Shown here: piece after piece, positions 1 to 9,374 of the stretch | How the letters are laid out: each line of letters opens with the position of its first letter | Position numbering within the stretch: the stretch's first letter is position 1 | NCBI RefSeq assembly: GCF_039652435.2 | Contig: NZ_CP190246.1 | Location: 1,426,001-1,490,000 of the forward strand | Source: Niabella insulamsoli | GTDB lineage: Bacteria > Bacteroidota > Bacteroidia > Chitinophagales > Chitinophagaceae | Direction: 5' to 3' | Length of the DNA stretch: 64,000 nucleotides | The notes under the pieces: model-generated | The model's database searches: none | The model's input: only the letters and a program-made list of their open reading frames with translations | Told to the model about the DNA's origin: nothing | Translations under genes and position numbers: made by a program

Positions 1-10
1 ATTAATGCTA

Positions 11-3000
11 ATGAAGAAATGGCTGATGGCGTTTGGGGCTGCCTTTATGGCTACACAGCTCCTCGCTCAGGTTACTTACCCCGTAAATGGTATCGCCGAC
101 GAGCGATCCGATTATTATGCATTTATACATGCCACGATAGTAAAAGATACCAGCGCAACGGTTCATGATGCCACTTTGGTAATCCGCGAGGGTAAAATTC
201 TTTCGATCAGTAATAAACCTGCGCCGCAAGGCGCAGTGGTCATCGATTGTAAGGGGCAAACCATCTATCCTTCTTTTATTGATATTTATAGCGATTACGG
301 TATTCCGGTGCCCACGCGGTCAGGCGGCAGTAGTTCCTTCTTTGGCCCTCAGCAATTGACAACCCACACGAAGGGGCCCTATGCCTGGAATCAGGCTATT
401 AAAAGTGAAGTGAATGGTGTGGAACTTTTTTCGACCGATGATAAAAAAGCGGAAAGCCTGCGGGCGCAGGGATTTGGCGCTGTCGTTTCGCATCAAAAAG
501 ATGGAATCGCCAGAGGCACGGGGGTTGCTGCGCTATTGTCCGATCAAAAGGAAAATCTAAATGTGATAAAAGATAAGGCCGCTTGTTTCTATTCATTTAG
601 CAAAGGCACTTCAACCCAATCTTATCCTACATCGATGATGGGCAGCGTCGCCCTGCTGCGCCAGACTTTTTTAGATGCCGATTGGTATAGCAAAAACAAA
701 CCTCTTAAAGAAGGATTGAATAAATCCCTGGAGGCCTGGACCCAGCATCAAGCGCTTCCGCAGATATTTGAAGCCGGCGATAAATGGAGCGACCTTAGGG
801 CCGACAGGATCGGGGATGAATTTGGCGTGCAATATATTATTAAAGGTGGCGACGACGAGTATCAGCGGATGCATGAGATTGCCGCCACACGCGCCGCTTT
901 TATTCTCCCGTTAAATTTTCCCGAAACACAAAATATCGAAGATCCGATGGACGCCAGGTTTGTTTCGGTTAGCGATATGGCTCATTGGGAGCTGGCGCCC
1001 GGAAATGCAGCTGCTTTTGAAAAGGCAAAAATAAAATTTGCACTTACTACTGCCGACCTTAAAGATGTTAAAAATTTCTGGCCTTCACTGCGAAAAGCTA
1101 TTTCCTACGGACTAAGTAAAAATGCTGCTTTAGCGGCGTTGACTGCTACACCGGCTTCGCTCCTGAAGATTGATGATAAAGTGGGAAGCCTGGCGCCCGG
1201 CAAAACAGCTAGCTTTCTGATTACAACCGGAGATATTTTTTCGGAAAAAGCAAGCATTGTGGAAAATTGGGTGAATGGTCAACGATATGATATCAATGCA
1301 AAAGCTGGTAAAGAGCAGGCTGGCCAATATAAATTGACGATTAAAACCCAAGCGACAACAGAAGCATACGTATTGCTTGTTAAAAGCAGTAGCCAGGCGC
1401 AAATCGTTGGAAAAGATACGCTGACCACAAAATTTAAATCAGATGGCACTTTGGTATCTATCAATTTTTCCTTAAAACCGACAACAAAAAAAAGCGGCGA
1501 AAAAAAGGACACGACTTTTCAAGCGGATCAGGCAGATTTTCTCTATCGGCTGAGCGGTGTGGATTATGGAAAAACCTGGCAGGGTGTCGGTTCCGACAAT
1601 AAAGGCCAGCCGCTTACCTGGGTGGCGGACTTTGTAAAAGAAAATGTAACAAAAAAAGATACCGCTAAAAGCAAAATTGAAAAGCCACTGGCAAAGGTTC
1701 CGTTTCCTTTCTCGCCCTACGGGAATGAAGCGTTGCCGCAGACGGAAAATATTTTGATAAGAAATGCGACGGTATGGACGAATGAAAGTGCGGGCAGGCT
1801 TGAGGCGACAGATGTGTTGCTTAAAAACGGTAAAATAGCAGCGATAGGAAAAAGCCTTGCAGCCGCAGGAGCGAGAGTGATTGACGGAACCGGAAAATAT
1901 TTAACACCCGGGATCATTGATGAGCATTCGCATATCGCAGCGTTCTCCATAAATGAAGGAGCGCAGTCTGTGACGTCCGAAGTGCGCGTGGGCGATAATT
2001 TGAATCCTGACGATATTAATATTTACCGGCAACTCAGCGGCGGCGTTACAACCTCTCATATTTTGCATGGGTCGGCCAATACGATTGGAGGCCAAACGCA
2101 ATTGATAAAGCTGAGATGGGGCGCTGATGATGAGGGGTTAAAGTTTAAAGGCGCCGATCCTTTCATAAAATTTGCGCTGGGCGAAAATGTAAAACGAACA
2201 GCCCAGCCGCAGGGAAATATTCGCTTCCCCGACACCCGCATCGGAGTTCAGGCCGTGTTGGCAGATGCCTTTCAACGCGCAAAAGATTACGAATCCAAAA
2301 TAAAAGCAGGCGACAAAAGCCTGCGCCGCGATCTTGAATTGGATGCATTAGTGGCTATTCTAAACCAAAAGCTTTTTATTACCTGTCATAGCTACGTACA
2401 AAGTGAAATTCTCTCCATCATGGCGACAGCAGAACAGTACGGGTTCAAGGTAAATACCCTGACGCATATTCTCGAAGGTTATAAGGTAGCGGATGCTATT
2501 CGCAGGCATGGCGCCAATGTTTCAACATTTTCTGATTGGTGGGCTTATAAAACCGAAGTGCAGGATGCCATTCCTTACAATGCCGCCATCATGCATAAAA
2601 TGGGTTTGAATGTATGTATCAATAGCGACGATGCGGAAATGGCGCGCCGGCTCAACCAGGAAGCTGCCAAGGTGATCAAATATGGCGGCGTGAGCGAAGA
2701 TGATGCATTCAAGATGATTACCTTGAATCCCGCGAAAGCTTTGCATATCGAAGATCGGGTAGGAAGTATTAAAATTGGTAAAGATGCCGATGTGGTGTTA
2801 TGGAGCGACAACCCTTTAAGTATTTATGCAAAAGCGTTATACACGATTGTGGATGGCGCTGTTTATTTTGACTTGCAAAAAGACCTGGAGAAAAGAAAAG
2901 CGATCCACACGGAGCGCAACCGGCTGGTCCAAAAAATGCTGGCAGCCGCCAAGTCGGGTGCGCCCACCGTTCCGGCGAAGCCGACGGCACAGGTTATTTT

Positions 3001-3067
3001 ACACTGCGAAGATCATGAGGAACAAAAAGGTATTTTGGAAATAGATTCATACGAAGAGAAATTATGA
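11..3067 (+). CDS. Secreted two-domain amidohydrolase (imidazolonepropionase-like)
   Basis: The protein has about 1018 residues and a signal peptide (MKKWLMAFGA... ending LLAQ near residue 20), so it is exported. It holds two amidohydrolase-like halves. In the first (roughly residues 40-430) the usual metal-binding HxH after the first strand is replaced by DIYSD at 91-95, so this half is probably not catalytic. The second half (about 580-980) has the motif EHSHI (His639, His641), later histidines in CHSYVQ and THILEG, and the acidic NSDDAEM segment, which together make a plausible metal site. The substrate cannot be read; relatives cleave cyclic amides or dipeptide-like compounds. An ATG six bases upstream is also in frame, but the MKKW start gives the cleaner signal peptide. 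A related single-domain gene follows after 70 bases, probably in one operon. The window starts too close to show a promoter. Confidence 0.85.
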   Translation: MKKWLMAFGAAFMATQLLAQVTYPVNGIADERSDYYAFIHATIVKDTSATVHDATLVIREGKILSISNKPAPQGAVVIDCKGQTIYPSFIDIYSDYGIPVPTRSGGSSSFFGPQQLTTHTKGPYAWNQAIKSEVNGVELFSTDDKKAESLRAQGFGAVVSHQKDGIARGTGVAALLSDQKENLNVIKDKAACFYSFSKGTSTQSYPTSMMGSVALLRQTFLDADWYSKNKPLKEGLNKSLEAWTQHQALPQIFEAGDKWSDLRADRIGDEFGVQYIIKGGDDEYQRMHEIAATRAAFILPLNFPETQNIEDPMDARFVSVSDMAHWELAPGNAAAFEKAKIKFALTTADLKDVKNFWPSLRKAISYGLSKNAALAALTATPASLLKIDDKVGSLAPGKTASFLITTGDIFSEKASIVENWVNGQRYDINAKAGKEQAGQYKLTIKTQATTEAYVLLVKSSSQAQIVGKDTLTTKFKSDGTLVSINFSLKPTTKKSGEKKDTTFQADQADFLYRLSGVDYGKTWQGVGSDNKGQPLTWVADFVKENVTKKDTAKSKIEKPLAKVPFPFSPYGNEALPQTENILIRNATVWTNESAGRLEATDVLLKNGKIAAIGKSLAAAGARVIDGTGKYLTPGIIDEHSHIAAFSINEGAQSVTSEVRVGDNLNPDDINIYRQLSGGVTTSHILHGSANTIGGQTQLIKLRWGADDEGLKFKGADPFIKFALGENVKRTAQPQGNIRFPDTRIGVQAVLADAFQRAKDYESKIKAGDKSLRRDLELDALVAILNQKLFITCHSYVQSEILSIMATAEQYGFKVNTLTHILEGYKVADAIRRHGANVSTFSDWWAYKTEVQDAIPYNAAIMHKMGLNVCINSDDAEMARRLNQEAAKVIKYGGVSEDDAFKMITLNPAKALHIEDRVGSIKIGKDADVVLWSDNPLSIYAKALYTIVDGAVYFDLQKDLEKRKAIHTERNRLVQKMLAAAKSGAPTVPAKPTAQVILHCEDHEEQKGILEIDSYEEKL

Positions 3068-3137
3068 TCGGGCAATGAAGTGAAAACTTATACCTGGTGC
3101 GTTCTATCCGACTCATACAACCATAAAAAATATATTG

Positions 3138-4436
3138 ATGAAACAATTTATAATTTCAATCATCATTTGCTCCGTTTGTAGCGTATCTCTCTACGCGCAG
3201 GACGACGTGTACCCTGCGCCGGCGCAGCAAAAAGATATACTGATCAAAAACGGGACGATCTTTACCGCGACGGGCGCCGTTATTGCCAACGGCTCCATTC
3301 TTTTGAGAGCGGGAAAAATTGCCGCATTAGGCAGCGATGTTGCAGCGCCCGGTGACGCAGATATTATTGATGCAAGAGGTAAGCATATTTATCCGGGTTT
3401 GATTTTAGCGCACACAGACCTGGGGATTAACGAAATTGGCAGTGGTGTGAGGGGCAGTAACGATTATTTCGAGCTGGGCGAGTATAATCCAACCGTGAAA
3501 TCGATTGTTGCCTACAACACCGATTCCAAAATTATTAATACTTTAAAAGCAAATGGAATTCTGTTGGCTTGTGTAGCGCCGCAGGGGCGTTTGCTTACCG
3601 GCACTTCGACAGTGGTTCAGTTGGATGCCTGGACCTGGCAGGACGCCGCCTACAAAACGGACAATGGTATGCACCTGGTGGTGCCGGCTTTGATGCGCTC
3701 GCCGCGTCGTTCAAGCAGGCAGGCGTCAGATACTGACCCCGTAAAAGCAGGCATTGAAACAGTCGAAGCAGTGGAGCAATTTTTAAGTCAGGCGCAGGCC
3801 TACATGCAGCAGGATCACAAAACTGGCGTCAACCTGAAATTGGAAGCAATGCGTCCGCTTTTTGAGAAAAAACAAAAATTATTTGTTCATGCTGATCGCG
3901 TTCGGCAAATTTTGGTCGCTATCGATTTTGCCAAAAAATTTGATATAGATGTGGTACTCGTCGGCGGTGCTGAAAGTTACCAGGTAGCTGACCTCTTAAA
4001 GCAGAATAATATTCCTGTTATACTCAATTCTCTGCACAACCTGCCAACGATGCAGGATGATGATATTGACCAGCCTTTTAAAACACCGGCCGCATTGCAA
4101 AAAGCCGGCGTGTTGTTCGCTCTTAATGACGACGAAAGGCATGCGCGCTATCGCAACCTCGATTTTAATGCCGGAACAGCCGTTGCTTATGGCCTCACCA
4201 AAGCGGAGGCGCTCGCCGCGATTACGCTTAATCCTGCGAAAATTCTGGGCATTGATCAGCAAACAGGATCGCTTGAAGTGGGTAAAGACGCCAATATTAT
4301 CATCTGCGACGGAGATATCTTAGATATGCGCAGCAGTAATGTTACCGACGCATTTATCCAGGGGCGGAAAGTAAATCTTGAAAATAAACAAACCCAACTC
4401 TACCAGCGCTATCAGCATCGTTACGGACTCAACTAA
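3138..4436 (+). CDS. Secreted amidohydrolase-like protein, metal site incomplete
   Basis: This 432-residue exported protein has a signal peptide (MKQFIISIIICSVCSVSLYA). It resembles the N-terminal half of the preceding protein: a small beta-sandwich start (ILIKNGTIFTATGA), then IYPGLILAHTD where active relatives have HxH (here only His92), and a C-terminal NPAKILGID...GSLEVGKDANI segment typical of amidohydrolases. With one of the two first-strand histidines missing it may be inactive, or may work together with its neighbour. The frame is open three bases further upstream on TTG, but the ATG at 3138 is preferred. It is probably cotranscribed with the gene before it. The substrate is unknown. 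Confidence 0.8.
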   Translation: MKQFIISIIICSVCSVSLYAQDDVYPAPAQQKDILIKNGTIFTATGAVIANGSILLRAGKIAALGSDVAAPGDADIIDARGKHIYPGLILAHTDLGINEIGSGVRGSNDYFELGEYNPTVKSIVAYNTDSKIINTLKANGILLACVAPQGRLLTGTSTVVQLDAWTWQDAAYKTDNGMHLVVPALMRSPRRSSRQASDTDPVKAGIETVEAVEQFLSQAQAYMQQDHKTGVNLKLEAMRPLFEKKQKLFVHADRVRQILVAIDFAKKFDIDVVLVGGAESYQVADLLKQNNIPVILNSLHNLPTMQDDDIDQPFKTPAALQKAGVLFALNDDERHARYRNLDFNAGTAVAYGLTKAEALAAITLNPAKILGIDQQTGSLEVGKDANIIICDGDILDMRSSNVTDAFIQGRKVNLENKQTQLYQRYQHRYGLN

Positions 4437-4480
4437 AAAGCTCAGTTTTTTGATCGAGATTAAGAATTTTTGTAAAAATT

Positions 4481-4520
4481 AAACAAATGTTTGATTAATC
4501 TAAACAAGTGTTTAATTTTG
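4481..4520 (+). promoter_or_regulatory. Promoter with tandem palindromic operator upstream of the TetR gene
   Basis: Two copies of the palindrome AAACA-NN-TGTTT lie at 4481-4492 and 4502-4513, with centres 21 bases apart (two helical turns). A Bacteroidota-type promoter overlaps them: TTTG at 4490-4493, a 19-base spacer, and TAATTTTG (consensus TAnnTTTG) at 4513-4520. One palindrome covers the -33 box and the other fills the spacer up to the -7 box, so a bound repressor would block RNA polymerase. The TetR start codon at 4530 lies only 9 bases after the -7 box, so the transcript would be nearly leaderless. Autoregulation of the whole efflux operon is inferred. Confidence 0.75.
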
Positions 4521-4529
4521 CTGATTCAA

Positions 4530-5147
4530 ATGACCAAGAAAGATTACATACTTGAAAAGGCGGAATGCTTATTTGCAGAAAAGGGGTTTGATGCCACTTC
4601 TGTCAGGGATATTGCCGGCGCTGCGGGCATCAATATCGCGATGATCTCCTATTACTTTGGTTCGAAGGAGAAACTCATGGAGGAACTTTTCAAAATGCGC
4701 ATGAGTGTGGGTTTTGCCTATATCAAAGAAATTGTCGATGATGATAACCTGAATATTTCTGAAAAGATTAATAAGGTTTTAGCGGCCTACGTAGAGCGTG
4801 TCAAGAAAAACAGCAAGTTTTATCATGTGATACTGGCCGAACAGGCAACCAATAAAAACCGGAATGTGATCCGGTTTCTGAATAAATCGAAAAAAGTGTA
4901 TGTCACCTTTTTTGAAAATCTTATCGAGGAGGGAAAAAAAAGCGGCGTTGTTAAATCTGATATCGACCCGGTGTTTTTTATGGCCACGGTTACCGGCACC
5001 ATTATGCATGCGCTTTTAAATAAAGAGTTCTATTTAAAACATTATGGCCTGAAATCTTCAGACGGATGGAACGATGAGGTATATTTTGATAAAGTGAAAA
5101 GCCACCTCGAACTGATTACCAAAAGCATTTTAGTATATGAATTATAG
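4530..5147 (+). CDS. TetR/AcrR-family transcriptional repressor
   Basis: This 205-residue protein has the classic TetR N-terminus: AECLFAEKGFDATSVRDIA, then the helix-turn-helix ending in MISYYFGSKEKLMEELF, followed by an all-helical ligand-binding region. The frame is open upstream from a TTG at 4491, but that codon lies inside the promoter and operator, so the ATG at 4530 is chosen. Its last 11 bases overlap the next gene, an outer-membrane efflux protein, so it is the first gene of the efflux operon. The tandem palindromes in its own promoter fit autorepression relieved by a toxic ligand. The ligand is unknown. Confidence 0.9.
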   Translation: MTKKDYILEKAECLFAEKGFDATSVRDIAGAAGINIAMISYYFGSKEKLMEELFKMRMSVGFAYIKEIVDDDNLNISEKINKVLAAYVERVKKNSKFYHVILAEQATNKNRNVIRFLNKSKKVYVTFFENLIEEGKKSGVVKSDIDPVFFMATVTGTIMHALLNKEFYLKHYGLKSSDGWNDEVYFDKVKSHLELITKSILVYEL

Positions 5148-6459
5148 AATAAAAGCCCTCACGGCGCTGTGCTCGCTGATAATGGCAGGCGCATCGGCTC
5201 AGGATATGAAGCGTTTGACTCTTGAAGAAGCTTTGCAGCTCGGCATAGCAAACAGCAAAAATCTCAAAATTTATGATGCCAAAATAGTGGAGGCTGCGGC
5301 AGCTATCGACGAGGCGAAAAATAAGCAGTTACCGGATTTGAACGTTAGCGGCAGTTATCTGCGGTTGACCAACGCGAATGTCAATTTAAGAAATGCACAA
5401 CAGGAGCAGGAAGGTGGCGCTTCATCTGCAGCGTTTCCCAATATCAACCAGGCCGCTTACGGCATGGCCAATTTTTCACTTCCGTTGTTTGCGGGTGGAA
5501 GAATTCGATTTGGAATTGAATCGGCCAAATACCTGCTTGAAGCTGCCCGGTTAAACGGCGCCAGCGATAAAAATGAGATCGCTTTTAATATTACGCAGGC
5601 ATATGTCAACCTGTTCAAAGCTTCTCAGATGGTAGGCGTCATCAGGGAGAACCTGGCCGTGTCGGAGAAGCGCGATTCAGATTTTCTCAATATGGAGAAT
5701 AATGGCATTATCGCCCGCAACGACCGCTTAAAAGCTCAATTGCAAACTTCAGACATCGAACTTCAGCTATTAGAAGCTGAACATAATTTAAATATCGCAA
5801 CGGTAAATATGGATCTGCTGTTAGGATTGCCCGAAACTACGCAACTCGAGGTTGACACGTCGTTTATCGGTCAACAGGTAGACACGAAATCTTTTGCTGA
5901 ATATGAGCAGCTGGCTTTGCAAAACCGGCATGATGTGCAAGCCATCCAGTTGCAGCAACAGGCAGCTGTGTTGGGAACAAAGGCTGCGAAGGCTGAAAAC
6001 CTTCCTACTATTGCTTTAACCGGCGGTTACGTGGCAGCAGACATTCCTAAATTTTTGACCCTGACAAATGCGGTAAATGCCGGCGTCGGCATACAGTATA
6101 ATTTGGCCAATCTGTGGAAAAGCAATGCCGTGTTAAAACAATCTAGGGCGCGGGAGACACAAATGGCTGCTTCCGAGGCGCTGCTGGTCGATCATATCAG
6201 GCTTAGTGTAAACCAGGATTATCAAAAAGCCTTTCTTGCAAAAAGAAAAATTGAGGTTTATGAAAAGGCTTTAACACAGGCGACGGAGAATTACCGTATT
6301 ACTAAAAATAAATTTGATAATAGCCTGGTGACGATCACCGATTTGCTGGATGCGAATGTCTCGCTCTTGTCTGCACGGATCAATGTGGTAAACGCAAGAG
6401 CGGATGCGGCCCTGGCATATAAAAAACTTCTCGAAACAACAGGAACACTTTTTCAATAA
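5137..6459 (+). CDS. TolC-family outer membrane efflux protein
   Basis: This 440-residue exported protein has a signal peptide (MNYRIKALTALCSLIMAGASAQ). The sequence has the two-fold repeat and long amphipathic helices of outer membrane factors: LTLEEALQLGIANSKNL at the start of repeat one, and ENYRITKNKFDNSLVTITDLLDANVSL in the second repeat. It should form the trimeric outer-membrane channel of a tripartite pump with the next two genes. The start overlaps the TetR gene by 11 bases, which suggests translational coupling. It ends 31 bases before the membrane fusion protein. A second TolC-like gene belongs to the RND operon at 61.4 kb. Confidence 0.92.
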   Translation: MNYRIKALTALCSLIMAGASAQDMKRLTLEEALQLGIANSKNLKIYDAKIVEAAAAIDEAKNKQLPDLNVSGSYLRLTNANVNLRNAQQEQEGGASSAAFPNINQAAYGMANFSLPLFAGGRIRFGIESAKYLLEAARLNGASDKNEIAFNITQAYVNLFKASQMVGVIRENLAVSEKRDSDFLNMENNGIIARNDRLKAQLQTSDIELQLLEAEHNLNIATVNMDLLLGLPETTQLEVDTSFIGQQVDTKSFAEYEQLALQNRHDVQAIQLQQQAAVLGTKAAKAENLPTIALTGGYVAADIPKFLTLTNAVNAGVGIQYNLANLWKSNAVLKQSRARETQMAASEALLVDHIRLSVNQDYQKAFLAKRKIEVYEKALTQATENYRITKNKFDNSLVTITDLLDANVSLLSARINVVNARADAALAYKKLLETTGTLFQ

Positions 6460-6490
6460 GCATTTGGATACAAAAATTAACAAGACAATC

Positions 6491-7603
6491 ATGGCAACAA
6501 ACGAACAGGTTTCAGAGCAACCAAAAGCGGCAGGTAAAAAAAGGAGCCCGATATTTTTTATCATACTCATCATTATGATCGTGTTGGGCGGCTATTGGGG
6601 TGTGACAAGATATATTCATAGCAAGCATCATGAAGAAACCGATGATGCGCAGATCGAAGCCAACCTGAGCCCGGTTATTTCAAAAATATCGGGTTATGTA
6701 AGCGAGATACTCGTGAAGGATAATCAATTTGTGAAAAAGGGCGATACGCTTTTAATATTAGATAAAAGAGACCTGAAAATGGCGCTCGCGCAGGCAAAAG
6801 CAGCATTGACGACGGCGCAAAGTAACCTGGCTTCTTCGCAGGCGAGCACAGCCGCCACACAAAAAAATATCAATACCGCACAAGCTGCAGTGGCAACTGC
6901 CCAGGCACAAATAGATGCAGCCAAAGTAAATGTTTGGCGTACCGGCGAAGATTTGAAAAGATATGCGAATCTTATCAAAGACCACTCTATCACCCAACAG
7001 CAGTATGAACAGGCACTTGCGGCTAAACAGTCAGCTGATAAACAGCTTCAGATTCTTATGGCGCAAAAAGAGCAGGCGGCCGCGCAAACCTCTGTAGTAA
7101 AGGGTCAGGTAGCTGCGAGCTCTGAGCAGTCGGATATCGCAAGAGCCAATATAACCCAGCGCGAGATTGACGTGAAAAACGCTGAACTGAATTTGAGTTA
7201 TACGGTGATAACGGCGGCCGAAAGTGGCGTGGTATCTAAAGTTCCTGTTCAGGTGGGCCAGTTTATCCAGGCCGGAGCGCAATTATTCAGTGTGGTGTTG
7301 AGCGATGAAAAATGGGTGACTGCCAATTTCAAAGAGACGCAAATAGCCAAAATGGTGGAGGGCCAAAAAGTATCCGTAAGCGTGGATGCGTTTCCCAAAA
7401 AGGAATTTGACGCGGTGCTTACTTCTTTCTCGCCCGCTACCGGCGCTCGTTTTGCGCTGTTGCCACCCGATAACGCCAGCGGCAACTTTGTAAAAGTAGT
7501 GCAGAGGCTTCCTGTTAAAATCGAGTTCACGGATAAGAACGATTCATTGCTGGCCAAATTGCGGCCCGGTATGAATGTGGTGGTCGATGTTCATTTAAAT
7601 TAG
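6491..7603 (+). CDS. EmrA/HlyD-type membrane fusion protein
   Basis: The protein has 370 residues: a short cytoplasmic N-terminus, one inner-membrane helix (about 19-40, SPIFFIILIIMIVLGG...), a first biotinyl-lipoyl half (ISGYVSEILVKDNQFVKKGD), a long Ala/Gln-rich coiled-coil hairpin (about 105-235), a second lipoyl half (AESGVVSKVPVQVGQFI) and a beta-barrel domain. This is the EmrA type that bridges a DHA2 pump to a TolC channel. An in-frame ATG at 6404 would lie inside the preceding gene, so the ATG at 6491 is used. It sits between the OMF and MFS genes, the order expected for an EmrAB-TolC system. Confidence 0.92.
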   Translation: MATNEQVSEQPKAAGKKRSPIFFIILIIMIVLGGYWGVTRYIHSKHHEETDDAQIEANLSPVISKISGYVSEILVKDNQFVKKGDTLLILDKRDLKMALAQAKAALTTAQSNLASSQASTAATQKNINTAQAAVATAQAQIDAAKVNVWRTGEDLKRYANLIKDHSITQQQYEQALAAKQSADKQLQILMAQKEQAAAQTSVVKGQVAASSEQSDIARANITQREIDVKNAELNLSYTVITAAESGVVSKVPVQVGQFIQAGAQLFSVVLSDEKWVTANFKETQIAKMVEGQKVSVSVDAFPKKEFDAVLTSFSPATGARFALLPPDNASGNFVKVVQRLPVKIEFTDKNDSLLAKLRPGMNVVVDVHLN

Positions 7604-7693
7604 AAAAGATCAGCCTGACTTGTTGATAAAGGCGATTTGTCGCTTGGTGCGGTTGATAACGATCATCTGCGAAGCGATATCAAAAACAAATAA

Positions 7694-9277
7694 ATGGAAG
7701 ATCAGGATTCATTGGTAGAATACGGCTTTCGGCGGTTTATCGTAACGCTTACGGCAATCGTATGTGCGTTGCTCGAAATCGTGGATACAACGATTGTAAA
7801 TGTGGCGTTGAACGATATGAAGGGAAATATGGGCGCCACACTATCGGAAGTGGGATGGGTTATTACCGCTTATGCTATCGGTAACGTGATCGTAGTGCCG
7901 ATGACGAGTTGGTTGTCGCAGCAGTTTGGACGGCGTAATTATTTTGCTTTCTCCATCGCCCTGTTTACCATTTGCTCCTTTCTGTGTGGAAATGCGACGA
8001 ATATTTGGGAGCTGGTTGCCTTTCGGTTTTTGCAGGGCGTTGGTGGCGGGGCCCTACTGGTAACTTCTCAAACAATTATTACAGAATCTTATCCCGCTGC
8101 CAAAAGGGGCATGGCGCAGGCTATTTATGGTTTAGGCGTGATCGTGGGGCCAACGTTAGGGCCGCCCTTAGGCGGTTATATCGTGGATAATTTCAGTTGG
8201 CCTTATATTTTTTATATCAACATTCCTTTGGGTATTATTGCCATCTTACTGACCCTACAATTTGTGCGCAGCCCTAAATATGCGGAAAAGAAAAATTCAA
8301 AAGAAATTGACTGGCTGGGCATCTTTTTGCTGGCGCTTACGGTGGGGTCGTTGCAGTTTATCTTAGAACGCGGCCATGAAGAAGATTGGTTTCAAAGCGC
8401 TATGATCGTCATATTCACCGCATTTGCTGTTTTTGGTTTTTTCTTTTTTATATGGCGCGAGCTGACGTATAAAAATCCAATTGTGGAGCTCAGGGTGCTC
8501 AAGAACGGTAACCTGAGAATCGGTACGATAATGTCATTTATACTGGGATTTGGACTATACGGATCGACTTTCATTATTCCGTTATATACACAAAGTTTGT
8601 TAGGCTGGACGGCCTATCAATCTGGCATGCTCATGATACCGGCCTCGCTTACCACGGCGTTTATGATGCCTATTGTGGGCCGATTGATTTCGAAAGGAGT
8701 GCCACAGCAGTACCTGGTGGCAGGTGGATTATTGTTGTTTTTTATTTATAGCTTTTGGGGCTATAAAATCATCACCCCGGATACCGGCCAAAGTAGTTTC
8801 TTTTGGATGCTGATTGTAAGAGGTGTGGGGCTAAGCTTGCTTTTTATTCCTATCACAACCATGGCGTTGTCGACGCTAAAGGGCCAGCAAATTGGCCAGG
8901 GTGCTGCATTTACCGGAATGATGCGGCAACTTGGAGGATCATTCGGCGTAGCCGCAATTACAACATTCATGAGCAACAGGAACATGCTTTACCGTAATGA
9001 TCTTATCTCCAAACTGGATGTTAATGATTTGGATGTGCAACAGCGGGTGATGGCTATGACGCAGAATTTTAAAGCAAAAGGGATGGCGCCTGATGTGGCG
9101 TTGAACTCGGCTTATAAAGCGCTCGATTTTACGGTCACCAAGCAGGCTACTGTTTTATCATATATGGATGTATTTCTTTATCTAGGTGTGTTGTTTCTGC
9201 TTTGCATCCCATTTATTTTAATGGTGCGAAATAAAAAGCGAAAGGACGCCATTGATATGAGCGCTGCGATGCATTAA
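7694..9277 (+). CDS. EmrB/QacA-type drug efflux MFS transporter (DHA2, 14 TM)
   Basis: This 527-residue polytopic protein has about 14 hydrophobic segments. Motifs of the drug:H+ antiporter-2 family are present: DTTIVNVAL in the first helix, WLSQQFGRR in the loop between helices 2 and 3 (motif A), and GVIVGPTLGPPLGGYI in helix 5 (motif C, typical of exporters). With the adjacent fusion protein and outer membrane factor it should form a tripartite multidrug pump driven by the proton gradient. A 90-base gap separates it from the fusion protein gene, with no clear terminator inside. A good intrinsic terminator follows it. Confidence 0.93.
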   Translation: MEDQDSLVEYGFRRFIVTLTAIVCALLEIVDTTIVNVALNDMKGNMGATLSEVGWVITAYAIGNVIVVPMTSWLSQQFGRRNYFAFSIALFTICSFLCGNATNIWELVAFRFLQGVGGGALLVTSQTIITESYPAAKRGMAQAIYGLGVIVGPTLGPPLGGYIVDNFSWPYIFYINIPLGIIAILLTLQFVRSPKYAEKKNSKEIDWLGIFLLALTVGSLQFILERGHEEDWFQSAMIVIFTAFAVFGFFFFIWRELTYKNPIVELRVLKNGNLRIGTIMSFILGFGLYGSTFIIPLYTQSLLGWTAYQSGMLMIPASLTTAFMMPIVGRLISKGVPQQYLVAGGLLLFFIYSFWGYKIITPDTGQSSFFWMLIVRGVGLSLLFIPITTMALSTLKGQQIGQGAAFTGMMRQLGGSFGVAAITTFMSNRNMLYRNDLISKLDVNDLDVQQRVMAMTQNFKAKGMAPDVALNSAYKALDFTVTKQATVLSYMDVFLYLGVLFLLCIPFILMVRNKKRKDAIDMSAAMH

Positions 9278-9307
9278 GAAGTTTTTTTGGTGTTGTTAAT
9301 TAGGTTG

Positions 9308-9340
9308 AGCGTGGTCTGTTAATGGCCGCGCTTTTTTTTA
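9308..9340 (+). terminator. Intrinsic terminator of the efflux operon
   Basis: The stem AGCGTGGTC (9308-9316) pairs with GGCCGCGCT (9324-9332) with two G-U pairs and a 7-base loop, followed by a run of eight T. It lies 30 bases after the MFS stop codon. Confidence 0.85.
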
Positions 9341-9374
9341 TTCATATTAGTAATTATATATTATTTTAGTATGC

